A stretch of 64,000 nt of DNA. It comes from Allocatelliglobosispora scoriae (GTDB taxonomy: Bacteria > Actinomycetota > Actinomycetes > Mycobacteriales > Micromonosporaceae). Below the pieces are notes generated by a model that had not been told where the DNA came from, did not search any database, and saw nothing but the letters and a program-made list of their open reading frames with translations. A program made the translations under genes and the position numbers. The stretch spans positions 744,001 to 808,000 of the forward strand of contig NZ_JACHMN010000003.1 of the NCBI RefSeq assembly GCF_014204945.1. Reading direction: 5' to 3'. Shown in pieces: positions 16,740 to 25,162 of the stretch (positions are counted from its first letter, which is position 1; each line of letters opens with the position of its first letter).

Positions 16740-17588
16740 TCAGGCGGTACGGGCGGCGATGTCGCGAAGGTAGGCGAGGTTGTCGCGGGTGCGTTCGGCG
16801 AGGGGGAGCACGGTGGAGAAGTCCTCGACGGTGACCCACCCGTCGTACCCGTGCTGCGCCAGCGCCGTGAAGTACGCCTCGACGTCGGCCTGCCCGTCCC
16901 GCAGCGTCGCCCACTGCTCGGCCCAGATCGCCGTGCCGTCGGGTTTGCGGCCGGTCTGCCGCCACGCGACGTTCTTGACGTGCACGTGGGCCAGGTAGGG
17001 GCCGAGGAGCTGGAACCCGGCGAGCGGGTCCTCCTGCCCCTCGATGACGAGGTTGCCGAGGTCGTGGATGACCCCGACGTGCGCCGGGTCGAGGCCGTCG
17101 ACGAGCCGGATCGCGGCCGACGCGGAGGCGACGATCGTGCGGTGGTGCAGTTCGATGAGGGCGGTGACGCCGTGGTGCGCGGCCCGCTCCGACACCCAGG
17201 CGAGGTCGCGGCGGGCGCCGTCGAAGAGGTCGCGGTAGTCGCCGGTGCCCAGCATCGGCATCGTGACCCGGACCCGGTCCGCGCCGAGGACGGCGGTGGC
17301 GGCGAGCATCCGCTCCACGTTGTCGTGGTCGTAGCACCGGGCGTACCCGCCGATGGCGGAGAGGGCGAGTCCGGCCTGGCTGGAGAGGGCCGCGATCGTC
17401 TCGAGGTGGTCCTCCAGGCCGGTCAGGGGGAAGGTGGCGCGGTTGCCCGCCCAGAAGCCCGGTTGCGGTGCGTCGTCCTGGTCGGTGATGCGCCACTCGA
17501 CGCCGTCCCAGCCCTGGTTCGCGAGGTGGGCGACGGCCTCGGCGGGCGTCCACTCCGGTGTCGAGGCGGTGAAGACCGAGAATTTCAC
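16740..17588 (-). CDS. Sugar phosphate isomerase/epimerase family protein (xylose-isomerase-like TIM barrel)
   Basis: A 282-residue TIM-barrel protein of the AP-endonuclease-2/xylose-isomerase-like fold. Likely metal ligands are in IELHH, VIHDLGN, AHVHVKN and VTVEDFS. The GTG start shares GTGA with the stop of the Gfo/Idh gene, and GGAGG lies 7 bp upstream. It is the last gene of the six-gene sugar operon and probably isomerises or epimerises a keto-sugar produced by the dehydrogenase, as in inositol or 3-keto-sugar pathways. The substrate is not determinable. Confidence 0.88.
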   Translation of the reverse strand: MKFSVFTASTPEWTPAEAVAHLANQGWDGVEWRITDQDDAPQPGFWAGNRATFPLTGLEDHLETIAALSSQAGLALSAIGGYARCYDHDNVERMLAATAVLGADRVRVTMPMLGTGDYRDLFDGARRDLAWVSERAAHHGVTALIELHHRTIVASASAAIRLVDGLDPAHVGVIHDLGNLVIEGQEDPLAGFQLLGPYLAHVHVKNVAWRQTGRKPDGTAIWAEQWATLRDGQADVEAYFTALAQHGYDGWVTVEDFSTVLPLAERTRDNLAYLRDIAARTA

Positions 17589-18733
17589 GGGTGATCCTCC
17601 GTGCCGTTGGTGTCGAACGCGCCTTCGATGACCGTCTGCACTTCGATGGGCTGGGCCAGCTCGGCGGAGAGATAGATCGCCTTGACCACGGCGAGTGCCA
17701 GCAGCGCGTCGGAGACGCCGATGCTCGACGGGGTGCCCTGGTCGATGGCGTTGACGATGTCGTCGTACTGGCGCAGGTGGCCGACGATGAAGTTGTCCGC
17801 GGGCTTGGCAGCGCCGTGCAGGTCGGCGGCGGGGACCTCGGCGGCCGCGAGGTTGACCGGTCCGGCCGGGTCGGGTGCGTCGGCGTCGGGTGCCGCGTAG
17901 AAGTACTCGAGCTGGTCGTCGTTGATGATCGCCGAGCCGCGCGAGCCGTGGATCTGCAACCGCACCGAGAGCCCGGGATAGGCGGCGGTCGTCGCGTGCA
18001 GCACGGCGAGCGCGCCGGAGGCGAACCGGATGCTCGCGACCGCGACGTCCTCGACCTCGATCCGCTCGTGCGCGAGCCGCCCGGTGTAGGCGAAGACCTC
18101 GGTCGGCTGGCCGAGCAGCCAGACGAGCAGGTCGACGGTGTGGATGCCCTGGTTCATCGTGGCGCCGCCGCCGTCGAGCTCCCAGGTGCCGCGCCAGCCC
18201 GCCGAGTCGTAATATGCCTGGCTGCGCCACCAGGCGACCGATGCGACGGCGGAGGTGAGGGTGCCGAGGCGGCCCTGTGCGACGGCCTGGGCGACCGCGA
18301 CGCTCGCGGGGTCGAAGCGGTGCTGGCTGATCACGGCACAGACCTGGCCGCGGAGTTCTGCCTCGCGGGCGAGCTTGACGAGGTGGCCGGCGCGGGGCAG
18401 CGACACGTCGACGGGCTTCTCGATGACGACGTGCTTGCCCGCCGCGAGGGACTCGGCAGCGGCCTCGACGTGCATGCCGCTCGGGGTGCAGATGACGACG
18501 AGGTCGATCTCGCGGTCGGCGAAGGCGTCGGCGAGCGTGGCGAAGCGGCCCGGGTCGGCACCGCCGTTGCCGGTGATCCGGTCGGCGAGCGCGGCGTTGG
18601 CGGCGGCGTCGGGGTCGACGACGGCGTCGACGCGCAGGCGGGGATGGCGCAGCATCGCCAGGGCGTGGTTGTGCCCGATGATGCCGCTGCCGACGATGGC
18701 CGCCCGGATGGGGCCGCCGGAGGTGCCGCTCAT
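17585..18733 (-). CDS. Gfo/Idh/MocA-family NAD(P)-dependent sugar dehydrogenase
   Basis: A 382-residue oxidoreductase. The N-terminal Rossmann fold shows AIVGSGIIGHNHA. The family signature EKPVDV follows, its lysine being the usual catalytic residue. The C-terminal domain has MNQGIHTVDLLVWLLG. ATGA overlaps with the epimerase upstream (18730-18733), and GTGA with the one downstream (17585-17588), so the three genes are translationally coupled. It probably oxidises a hydroxyl of an imported sugar or cyclitol. Flanking epimerases on both sides are typical of 3-keto-sugar and inositol-type catabolism. Confidence 0.92.
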   Translation of the reverse strand: MSGTSGGPIRAAIVGSGIIGHNHALAMLRHPRLRVDAVVDPDAAANAALADRITGNGGADPGRFATLADAFADREIDLVVICTPSGMHVEAAAESLAAGKHVVIEKPVDVSLPRAGHLVKLAREAELRGQVCAVISQHRFDPASVAVAQAVAQGRLGTLTSAVASVAWWRSQAYYDSAGWRGTWELDGGGATMNQGIHTVDLLVWLLGQPTEVFAYTGRLAHERIEVEDVAVASIRFASGALAVLHATTAAYPGLSVRLQIHGSRGSAIINDDQLEYFYAAPDADAPDPAGPVNLAAAEVPAADLHGAAKPADNFIVGHLRQYDDIVNAIDQGTPSSIGVSDALLALAVVKAIYLSAELAQPIEVQTVIEGAFDTNGTEDHP

Positions 18734-19566
18734 ACGGTCTGGACTCCGATCGATTGGGTGAGCGCCGCGAACGCGCGGGCTGCCCGGCCGAAGGCGGCCG
18801 GTCCGGAGAATCCGCCCAGCGAGTGCTGGTCGGCGAGGTGGGGTTCCAGCGACGCGAAGCCGGCGAAGCCGTCGTCGCGCAGCGCGGTCACGGTCTCCAG
18901 CAGCTCGCCGTCGCCCTCACCGGCGGGCACGACCACGCCGGTGTCGGCCAGCGCGTCTTTCACCTGCAGATATTCGAGGTACGGGCGGAGCTGGGCGTAT
19001 CCGTCGGTGAAGGGCCGGACCCCGCACTGGACGAAGTTGGCGTTGTCCCAGGCGACGCGCAGTGCCGGTGACCCGACGGACTCGATGAGGTCGAGCACCC
19101 GTGCGGGGATGTCGCCGTAGATGTCCTTCTCGTTCTCGTGGACCAGGATCAGGCCCTCGCGCTCGGCGACATCGGCGAAGGCGCGCATCCGGGCCAGGAC
19201 CGTGTCGCGGATCGCCTCGACCGGCACGTCCTCGCCGCGATAGAAGGAGAAGAGCCGGATGTATCGGCTGCCCAGGTGGTGTGCGGCGGCGACGGCGCGG
19301 TCGAGGCGAGCCAGCTCGGCGTCGGCGTCGCCGAAGACGTCGACCTTGCCGATGGGGGAGGCGATCGCCGAGACGCCCATCTCCCGCTGGTCGAGGAGGG
19401 TCTTCAGCGTGTCCAGCTGGTCGGTGGTGAGGTCGACGATGTTGGTGCCCCACGCACTGCGTACCTCGATGTGGTTTGCTCCGAGCGCTTGCAGCACGCT
19501 GAGCTGGACCACCGGGTCGGCGTCGATCTCGTCGCCGAAGCCGGACAGCGTCCAGGTTGTCGTCAC
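18730..19566 (-). CDS. Sugar phosphate isomerase/epimerase family protein
   Basis: A 278-residue TIM-barrel protein of the same fold as the product at 16740 but only distantly similar. Likely metal ligands lie in VHENEKD, AWDNANF and SLEPHL. The GTG start has GGAGG six or seven bases upstream and overlaps the permease stop as GTGA. Its end overlaps the dehydrogenase start as ATGA. Two different epimerases in one operon suggest a two-step rearrangement around the oxidation step. Confidence 0.88.
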   Translation of the reverse strand: MTTTWTLSGFGDEIDADPVVQLSVLQALGANHIEVRSAWGTNIVDLTTDQLDTLKTLLDQREMGVSAIASPIGKVDVFGDADAELARLDRAVAAAHHLGSRYIRLFSFYRGEDVPVEAIRDTVLARMRAFADVAEREGLILVHENEKDIYGDIPARVLDLIESVGSPALRVAWDNANFVQCGVRPFTDGYAQLRPYLEYLQVKDALADTGVVVPAGEGDGELLETVTALRDDGFAGFASLEPHLADQHSLGGFSGPAAFGRAARAFAALTQSIGVQTV

Positions 19567-20432
19567 TTGACTCCTCCTGCGGTGAGCCCGCCGACCAGGT
19601 ATCGCTGGAAGGCGAGGTAGAGCACGACCACGGGGACGGCGCAGACGAGTGCCGCCGCCATCATCTGGCCGTAGACGGGGATCGCGCCGCCCTCCTGGGT
19701 GGCGCCGAAGACCTGCAGCGCAACGGCTGCGGTCCGGGTGTCGGGGTTGGTCATCACGGAGGCGAAGAGTACGTCGTTCCAGCCGAGCAGGAACGCGAAG
19801 ATCGCCGATACGACGAGACCGGGCCAGCTGAGCGGGACGACGATCCGGGTGAGGATGCCCCAGGACGAGGCGCCGTCGATGCGGGCCGCCTCGTCGAGCT
19901 CCCGGGGCAGCCCGCGCAGGTAGGTCACCATCACCCAGGTCGAGAAGGGCAGGGCGAAGGTGAGATAGGTGATCAGCAGCGCCCACCGCGTGCCGATCAC
20001 CTGCACGTCGAGGAAGGTCGCGGCGCTGGCGAAGAGCACGAAGACCGGCAGCAGCAGCAGCGTGCCCGGGATCGACTGCAGCGCCAGCAGCCCGCGCAGG
20101 ATGCTCAGCCGCCCCCGGAAGCTGAAGCGCACCAGCACATAGGCGGTGGCGATCGAGACGAAGGCGCAGAGCACCGCGACCGACCCCGCGACGAGGACGC
20201 TGTTGACCAGCCCGTCGCCGAGCTCGACCGTCGACCAGATCAGGCTGTAGTTGGTGAGCGAGAAGTCCTGCGGCCAGTAGGCGCCGCCGGCGACGGCGAG
20301 GTCGGAGCTGACCGAGGCGAAGACCATGTAGGAGACGGGCAGCAGCACCACGGCGAGGAGCGCGATGATCACGACGGCGCGCAGCCATCGCGGCAGCAGC
20401 TGGGTGACGGCGTTATGACGGCTACTGCTCAC
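19563..20432 (-). CDS. Sugar ABC transporter permease, MalG type
   Basis: A 289-residue inner-membrane protein with six hydrophobic segments. The EAA loop ELDEAARIDGASSWGILTRI lies near residues 185-205 and docks the ATPase. The GTG start overlaps the MalF-type gene by GTGA, with GGAGGGG upstream. It is part of a CUT1 importer. No ATPase subunit is encoded in this operon, so a shared MsiK-type ATPase elsewhere is expected, as is usual in actinomycetes. Confidence 0.92.
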   Translation of the reverse strand: MSSSRHNAVTQLLPRWLRAVVIIALLAVVLLPVSYMVFASVSSDLAVAGGAYWPQDFSLTNYSLIWSTVELGDGLVNSVLVAGSVAVLCAFVSIATAYVLVRFSFRGRLSILRGLLALQSIPGTLLLLPVFVLFASAATFLDVQVIGTRWALLITYLTFALPFSTWVMVTYLRGLPRELDEAARIDGASSWGILTRIVVPLSWPGLVVSAIFAFLLGWNDVLFASVMTNPDTRTAAVALQVFGATQEGGAIPVYGQMMAAALVCAVPVVVLYLAFQRYLVGGLTAGGVK

Positions 20433-21409
20433 GGGTTCTTCCCCTCCTGACCGACGTCGAGCTTCACCGCGCGCAGGTAGATCCCGAGCGGGATCGCGAT
20501 GAGCAGCAGCGACAGCACCGCCATCGCGGCGCTGAGCCCGAAGCGGAAGTTCTGGAAGCTCTCCACATAGGTGAGCACGGGCAGCACCTCCACGTCGTGC
20601 GGGCTCGGTACGCCGAACATCACGAACGGCAGCGTGAAGCTGTTGATGTTGTGCAGAAACGCGATGAGCAGCGCCAACGAGACCGGCCCCCGGAGGTAGG
20701 GGAAGATCACGTAGCGCAGCTTGACCCACCACTCGGCCCCGTCGAGGGCGGCCGCCTCGTGCACGGCGGGGTCGACGGACTGCAACCCGGCCAGCGCCAG
20801 CAGGTAGATCAGCGGCCAGCTGGCCCACGTCTGCACGATGATCAGCGCCCAGTAGCTCTGCGGCCCGTTGAGCCAGAGCCCGGAGTGGATGCCGACCTTC
20901 TCCAGCAGGCCGTTGGCGACGCCATCGGGTTGCAGGATGATCCGCCACACCGTGCCGACGACGAAGGCGGGCAGGACATAGGGGATGAGGAAGACCGAGC
21001 GGACCAGCCCGCGCCCCCGGAAGCCCTGCTGGGTGGCGAGCGCGGCGGCGAGCCCGATCGGCAGCGTCGCCACGGTCACGATCGCGGCGTAGGAGGTGCT
21101 GACGCCGATCGAGTGCAGCAGCGGCGAGACCTGCACCGCCTCGACGTAGTTGGCGAGCCCGATGAAGGGCGCCTGCACCCACTGGCGGAACGTGTACTGG
21201 TCGAGGTCGAGCAGGGAGATGTAGAGGGCGACGAGCAGCGGGACCACGATCACCACGACCATGAGCAGCCCGCCCGGCGCGAGCATCCACAGGGGACGGT
21301 TGCGCTCGGTGATGGTGCGGCGCCGGGCCCGGCCGGTCGCGGGGGGAAGCTCCGCAACCGGCCGGTCGGTCGCCACGTCCGGCTTTGTCGCCGGAATCGA
21401 CGTGGTCAT
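20429..21409 (-). CDS. Sugar ABC transporter permease, MalF type
   Basis: A 326-residue permease with a cytoplasmic N-terminal tail of about 40 residues and six transmembrane segments. The EAA loop is VHEAAALDGAEWWVKLRYV. It lies 10 bp after the binding-protein gene and overlaps the MalG-type gene by 4 bp. With that protein it forms the membrane channel of a CUT1 sugar importer. Confidence 0.92.
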   Translation of the reverse strand: MTTSIPATKPDVATDRPVAELPPATGRARRRTITERNRPLWMLAPGGLLMVVVIVVPLLVALYISLLDLDQYTFRQWVQAPFIGLANYVEAVQVSPLLHSIGVSTSYAAIVTVATLPIGLAAALATQQGFRGRGLVRSVFLIPYVLPAFVVGTVWRIILQPDGVANGLLEKVGIHSGLWLNGPQSYWALIIVQTWASWPLIYLLALAGLQSVDPAVHEAAALDGAEWWVKLRYVIFPYLRGPVSLALLIAFLHNINSFTLPFVMFGVPSPHDVEVLPVLTYVESFQNFRFGLSAAMAVLSLLLIAIPLGIYLRAVKLDVGQEGKNP

Positions 21410-21419
21410 CTGCGCTAGA

Positions 21420-22751
21420 TCACTTGACCTTGTCGAGCGCGGCCTGCGCCGTCGTCTGCGCGGTGGCGAGCAGCGCCTTCAGTGCCGCCTCGTCGACCTT
21501 GCCGGCCGCGAGGTTGGGCACCGACTGCACCACGACGTTGACCAGGGCGAGCTGCACCTGGCTCCAGGCGCCGCTGAACGGGGTGCCGACCGCCTTCGAC
21601 GAGGAGTCGATGATCGCCGCGAGGGCCGGGTCGCTCTGCAGCGTCCGCGCCGCCTCGGCGTTGGTCGGCATCTCCCCGAAGGTCTTGTAGTAGGCGGCCT
21701 GGCTGTCGGCGCTGGTCAGCATCTTCACCAGCGACAGGGCGAGGTCCTTGTTCTTGGTGTACTTCGCCACGACGAGGTTGTCGCCGGAGAGGATGCTCGT
21801 GGCACCCTGCCCGCCGCTGGGCAGCGCGCTCTCACCCGGCGGGATCGTCGGCATGATGGCGTAGGCGTACTTGCCCGCGACCGCGGACTTGTCGAGGGTC
21901 ACCTTGGAGGTGGCGGAGACCATCGGCAGGAACGCCGCCTTGCCCGCGCCGAAGGCCGCGATCGCCTGCGCGTTCTTCCAGCCGGCCGCGGCCGGGTCGA
22001 CGACCTTGTCGGTGGCGAGCCAGCCGAGGTAGGTCTGGTAGGCCTTCAACGTCGCGGGCTGGTCGAGCTGCGCCTTGCCGTCCTTGACGAGCTGGTTGCC
22101 CGCCTGGGTGTTCATCGCCCAGATGAACTTCCACGGGTCGAAGCTGTCACCGTATGCGACGGCGAGGCCGAAGGTGCCGCCCTTGGTGAGCGACTTCGCC
22201 TGCGTGAGCAGGCCGTCCCAGGAGTCGGCCGGCTTGTCGATCCCGGCGGCGGTGAGCAGGTCCTTGTTGTAGGCCATGACGAACGGCCGGCTCGTGAACG
22301 GGACGCCGACCTCGTGGTCCTTGTCCGGACCCGAGATGCCGAGCGTGGCCGGCAGGAACTTGTCGCGCCCGCCGAGCTTGCTCCAGTCGTCCGCCGTCAA
22401 CTCCACAAAAGCCTTCGTCGCGTACGCCGTGGGCGTGAACGTCGTACCCAGTGAGTAGACGTCGGGGCCCTGCCCGGAGAGGACGGAGGTCTGGATCTTC
22501 GTGAGCTCGTCGTTCGGGGAGGCGAAGGTCTCGAAGGCGACCGAGGCGCCCGTCTCCTTCTTGAACTTCTCCGAAACGTCGGTGAACCACTGCTTCTGCT
22601 GCGTCGGATAGATCGAGTTGGCTTGCACCAGCACGTTGAGGGTCTTGCCGGCGTTGGATTCGCCGTCGGTGCTGTCAGAGCCGCACGCGGCGATGGTCGA
22701 TCCGAGCAGGATCACGCCGGCCAGCGCTACGAGACCGCGTTTCACTTTCAT
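21420..22751 (-). CDS. Sugar ABC transporter substrate-binding lipoprotein
   Basis: A 443-residue family-1 extracellular solute-binding protein. The signal peptide ends in the lipobox TIAAC, with the lipidated cysteine near residue 23. Thus it is anchored outside the membrane. It is the first and probably most highly expressed gene of the six-gene operon. GGAG lies 9 bp before the ATG. A LacI-type operator overlaps the -35 box of its promoter. The sugar bound is unknown, but the downstream oxidation/epimerisation genes point to a cyclitol or oligosaccharide-derived sugar. Confidence 0.92.
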   Translation of the reverse strand: MKVKRGLVALAGVILLGSTIAACGSDSTDGESNAGKTLNVLVQANSIYPTQQKQWFTDVSEKFKKETGASVAFETFASPNDELTKIQTSVLSGQGPDVYSLGTTFTPTAYATKAFVELTADDWSKLGGRDKFLPATLGISGPDKDHEVGVPFTSRPFVMAYNKDLLTAAGIDKPADSWDGLLTQAKSLTKGGTFGLAVAYGDSFDPWKFIWAMNTQAGNQLVKDGKAQLDQPATLKAYQTYLGWLATDKVVDPAAAGWKNAQAIAAFGAGKAAFLPMVSATSKVTLDKSAVAGKYAYAIMPTIPPGESALPSGGQGATSILSGDNLVVAKYTKNKDLALSLVKMLTSADSQAAYYKTFGEMPTNAEAARTLQSDPALAAIIDSSSKAVGTPFSGAWSQVQLALVNVVVQSVPNLAAGKVDEAALKALLATAQTTAQAALDKVK

Positions 22752-22858
22752 CTATTTAAACTCCTCAGTGGAGCGATGCGCGTGTCGCTACCGCTGTCGC
22801 TACCGAGTAGGGCCGGTGGCAGGCGTTTTCGGGCGCATCGGGTGGCGAGCTGGCGGCC

Positions 22859-22897
22859 AACGTATCAATCTGGAAATGTGGTGGCAATCGTTTGCCA
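22859..22897 (-). promoter_or_regulatory. Promoter of the sugar operon with LacI operator over the -35 box
   Basis: Read on the minus strand, TTGCCA (22887-22882) and TACGTT (22864-22859) are separated by 17 bp. TGGCAATCGTTTGCCA (22882-22897) is an interrupted palindrome with perfect 6-bp ends, of LacI-family type. It includes the -35 box, so a bound repressor would exclude RNA polymerase. It also lies 30 bp before the divergent LacI gene, allowing autoregulation. A tandem TGTCGCTACCG repeat is nearby at about 22784-22806. Confidence 0.7.
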
Positions 22898-22926
22898 ATT
22901 TTTGCCACGTATGGTTGCCTGGCCGC

Positions 22927-23955
22927 ATGGAGACCCCTGAGGCGCCCAAGCGGACGCGCCCGGTGACGATCAACGACATCGCCGCGCTGACCGGCGTCGC
23001 GGCCTCGACGGTCTCCCGCGCGCTCAGCAAACCCGGCCGCGTCAACGCCGTCACCCGGGAGCGGATCGAGGCGGCCGCCCGCGAACTCAATTACGTGCCC
23101 AACACCCAGGCCCGGGCATTGAGCTCCGGCCGCACCGGCACGATCGCCGTGCTCGTCTCGGCGATCACCAACCCGTTTTACTTCGGCATCATCCGGGGCA
23201 CCCAGCAGCAGCTCAAGGCAGCCAGCTATGCCCAGCTGCTGATCGACACCGAGGACTCGGGCGAGCTGGAGATCGCGATGCTGCACAAGATGCGCCAGTC
23301 CCTCGACGGCGCGGTGCTCGCCGCCTCCCGCCTCTCCGAGCGGGCCCTGCACAACCTGTCGAACGAGATCCCGATCGTGACGATCAACCGGCACGTCGAG
23401 GGCGTACCGAGCGTGATGATCGATACGCCGGGCGGGGTGAGCCAGGCCGTCGAGCACCTGATCTCGCTGGGGCACCGGGACATCGTCTACGTCTCCGGCC
23501 CGGCGACCTCGTGGCCCAACGAGGCCCGCTGGCACGCCGTCCGGGCGACCACCGCCGCGCACGGGCTGCCCACCCAGCGGATCGGCCCCTTCCCGGCCGA
23601 GCGCCTCTCCGGTTCGGCCGCGGCCGACGCGCTCGTCAACACCAGGGCCACCGCCTGCGTCGTCTTCAACGACATGCTCGCGATCGGCATGCTCACCCGG
23701 CTGCGCGAGCGCGGCGTGCGGGTGCCCGAGGACGTCAGCATGGTCGGCTGCGACGACATCTTCGGCGCCGACTTCTGCCACCCCACGCTCACCACGCTGA
23801 CCGCGCCGATCGAGCAGGCGGGCCGGGTCGCCGTCGCGATGCTGCTGTCGCTGATCACCGATCGCTCGCCCGCGCACACCCAGCGCCGGTCCGTGGTGCT
23901 GCCGACACACCTGACGATCCGGGAGTCCACCGGGCACGCGGTCGCCGTTCGCTGA
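22927..23955 (+). CDS. LacI-family transcriptional regulator of the sugar operon
   Basis: A 342-residue regulator. The HTH TINDIAALTGVAASTVSRALSKPGRV is at residues about 15-40, and a periplasmic-binding-like sugar-sensing domain follows (IAVLVSAITNPFYFGIIRG). The chosen ATG at 22927 places the HTH at the usual distance from the N-terminus. An upstream in-frame extension would be atypical for the family. It is divergent from the ABC operon, with the palindrome 22882-22897 between. It should repress in the absence of the transported sugar or a product of it. Confidence 0.93.
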   Translation: METPEAPKRTRPVTINDIAALTGVAASTVSRALSKPGRVNAVTRERIEAAARELNYVPNTQARALSSGRTGTIAVLVSAITNPFYFGIIRGTQQQLKAASYAQLLIDTEDSGELEIAMLHKMRQSLDGAVLAASRLSERALHNLSNEIPIVTINRHVEGVPSVMIDTPGGVSQAVEHLISLGHRDIVYVSGPATSWPNEARWHAVRATTAAHGLPTQRIGPFPAERLSGSAAADALVNTRATACVVFNDMLAIGMLTRLRERGVRVPEDVSMVGCDDIFGADFCHPTLTTLTAPIEQAGRVAVAMLLSLITDRSPAHTQRRSVVLPTHLTIRESTGHAVAVR

Positions 23956-24085
23956 CCGCTCGGGCGGCGCCGCCCGCCCGGCCGCAGATCCTCATCGGAC
24001 CTCTCGGCCGATCAATGGACGCGGATGCGTGTGACTACCATACGTCGTCGGTTCTTCACCGCATGCGACTTCTCCCGGAGGACTC

Positions 24086-25162
24086 GTGTTCGCGTTCTTG
24101 AACGAGGTCTCGGTCCAGTTCGTCACCGGGGTGATCGCCTCGATCTTCCTGCTGCCGCTGATCCGGGTCTTCTCCTGGTTGACGCGGCGGCGCTGGCGCT
24201 CGCACCTGCGGGATTTCTTCGGCATCAACGGCGAGAGCCGCGGCGCGGTGCAGATCAAGGTCTCGTGCATCCCGGTGATCCCCCGGGGCACGGTCGCGGT
24301 CACCGATCACACCGCCGGCTTCAACGGCAACGCCATCACCGAGCCGGAGTACCAGGCGGCTCTCGTCCTCACCCAGGCGATCCAGGCGAAGCCGCTCGCG
24401 AGCTTCCTGCGGGCGTTCGCCGAGCACCTCGGCGGCGAGTCGATCGACCCGCCCGAGATGTGCCAGATCTCGCTGAGCCCGCCGCGGCCGGCCGGCCACC
24501 CCCGGCTGCCGGACTTCCCCAAGAGCTACGTCGGCGAGCACCCCACCGACGTCTACGAGAAGCCGGTGCGCGAGCAGATCGAGAAGGTGCTCGGCCGGGG
24601 CGGTACGACGGTGCTGATCGGCTCCAACGTCTACAACCTGCTCACCGACTTCGCGCTGCGGATCCTCACCGAGCGCGACAACGCCAACCACGTGGTCTTC
24701 TACCGATCCCAGGTGGCCGACTCCTGGGAGCGCGGCGTGGTCATCCGGACGCAGGACGCCAACGCGTCGGCCCGGCGCGTCTTCGAGCGGCTGCCCCTCG
24801 CGGTCGAGACGCCCGACAGCGGTGCCTACACGGGTGAGACCGTGCACACGGAGTATTTCGTCATCCAGCGGCTCTCGGTGAAGCGGCGGCAGTGGCCCGG
24901 TGCCAGGGCCGGCACGGTCTTCGTCTGCGCCGGTAACAGCTCCGACACCTCGGCACTCGCCGTGGAGACGCTCGCGCAGACCTGGAAGTCGCTGCACAAG
25001 GAGTACGGCGATGCCGACTTCACCAAGGTCTTCAAGGTCAAGCTGGTCAAGCGGGGCGATGAGCCGGCCGATGTGCTGCCCAACTATCCCCGGATGCAGT
25101 GGGCGTCGTCGCGGCTCTCACGCAGTGGTCGGGCGGAGCGCGGCAACGACTCGTTCAAGTAG
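24086..25162 (+). CDS. Unknown membrane-anchored protein
   Basis: A 358-residue protein, not recognised. A single hydrophobic segment at residues about 9-28 is followed by basic residues (RRRWRSH), suggesting an N-terminal anchor with the bulk in the cytoplasm. The soluble part has TTVLIGSNVYNLLTD near residue 175 and FVCAGNSSDTSALAVETLAQ near residue 278. These are glycine-rich turns followed by helices that could bind a small ligand. GTG start with GGAGG close upstream. Its last 45 bp overlap the end of the convergent otsB gene. There is no functional partner nearby. Confidence 0.75.
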   Translation: MFAFLNEVSVQFVTGVIASIFLLPLIRVFSWLTRRRWRSHLRDFFGINGESRGAVQIKVSCIPVIPRGTVAVTDHTAGFNGNAITEPEYQAALVLTQAIQAKPLASFLRAFAEHLGGESIDPPEMCQISLSPPRPAGHPRLPDFPKSYVGEHPTDVYEKPVREQIEKVLGRGGTTVLIGSNVYNLLTDFALRILTERDNANHVVFYRSQVADSWERGVVIRTQDANASARRVFERLPLAVETPDSGAYTGETVHTEYFVIQRLSVKRRQWPGARAGTVFVCAGNSSDTSALAVETLAQTWKSLHKEYGDADFTKVFKVKLVKRGDEPADVLPNYPRMQWASSRLSRSGRAERGNDSFK

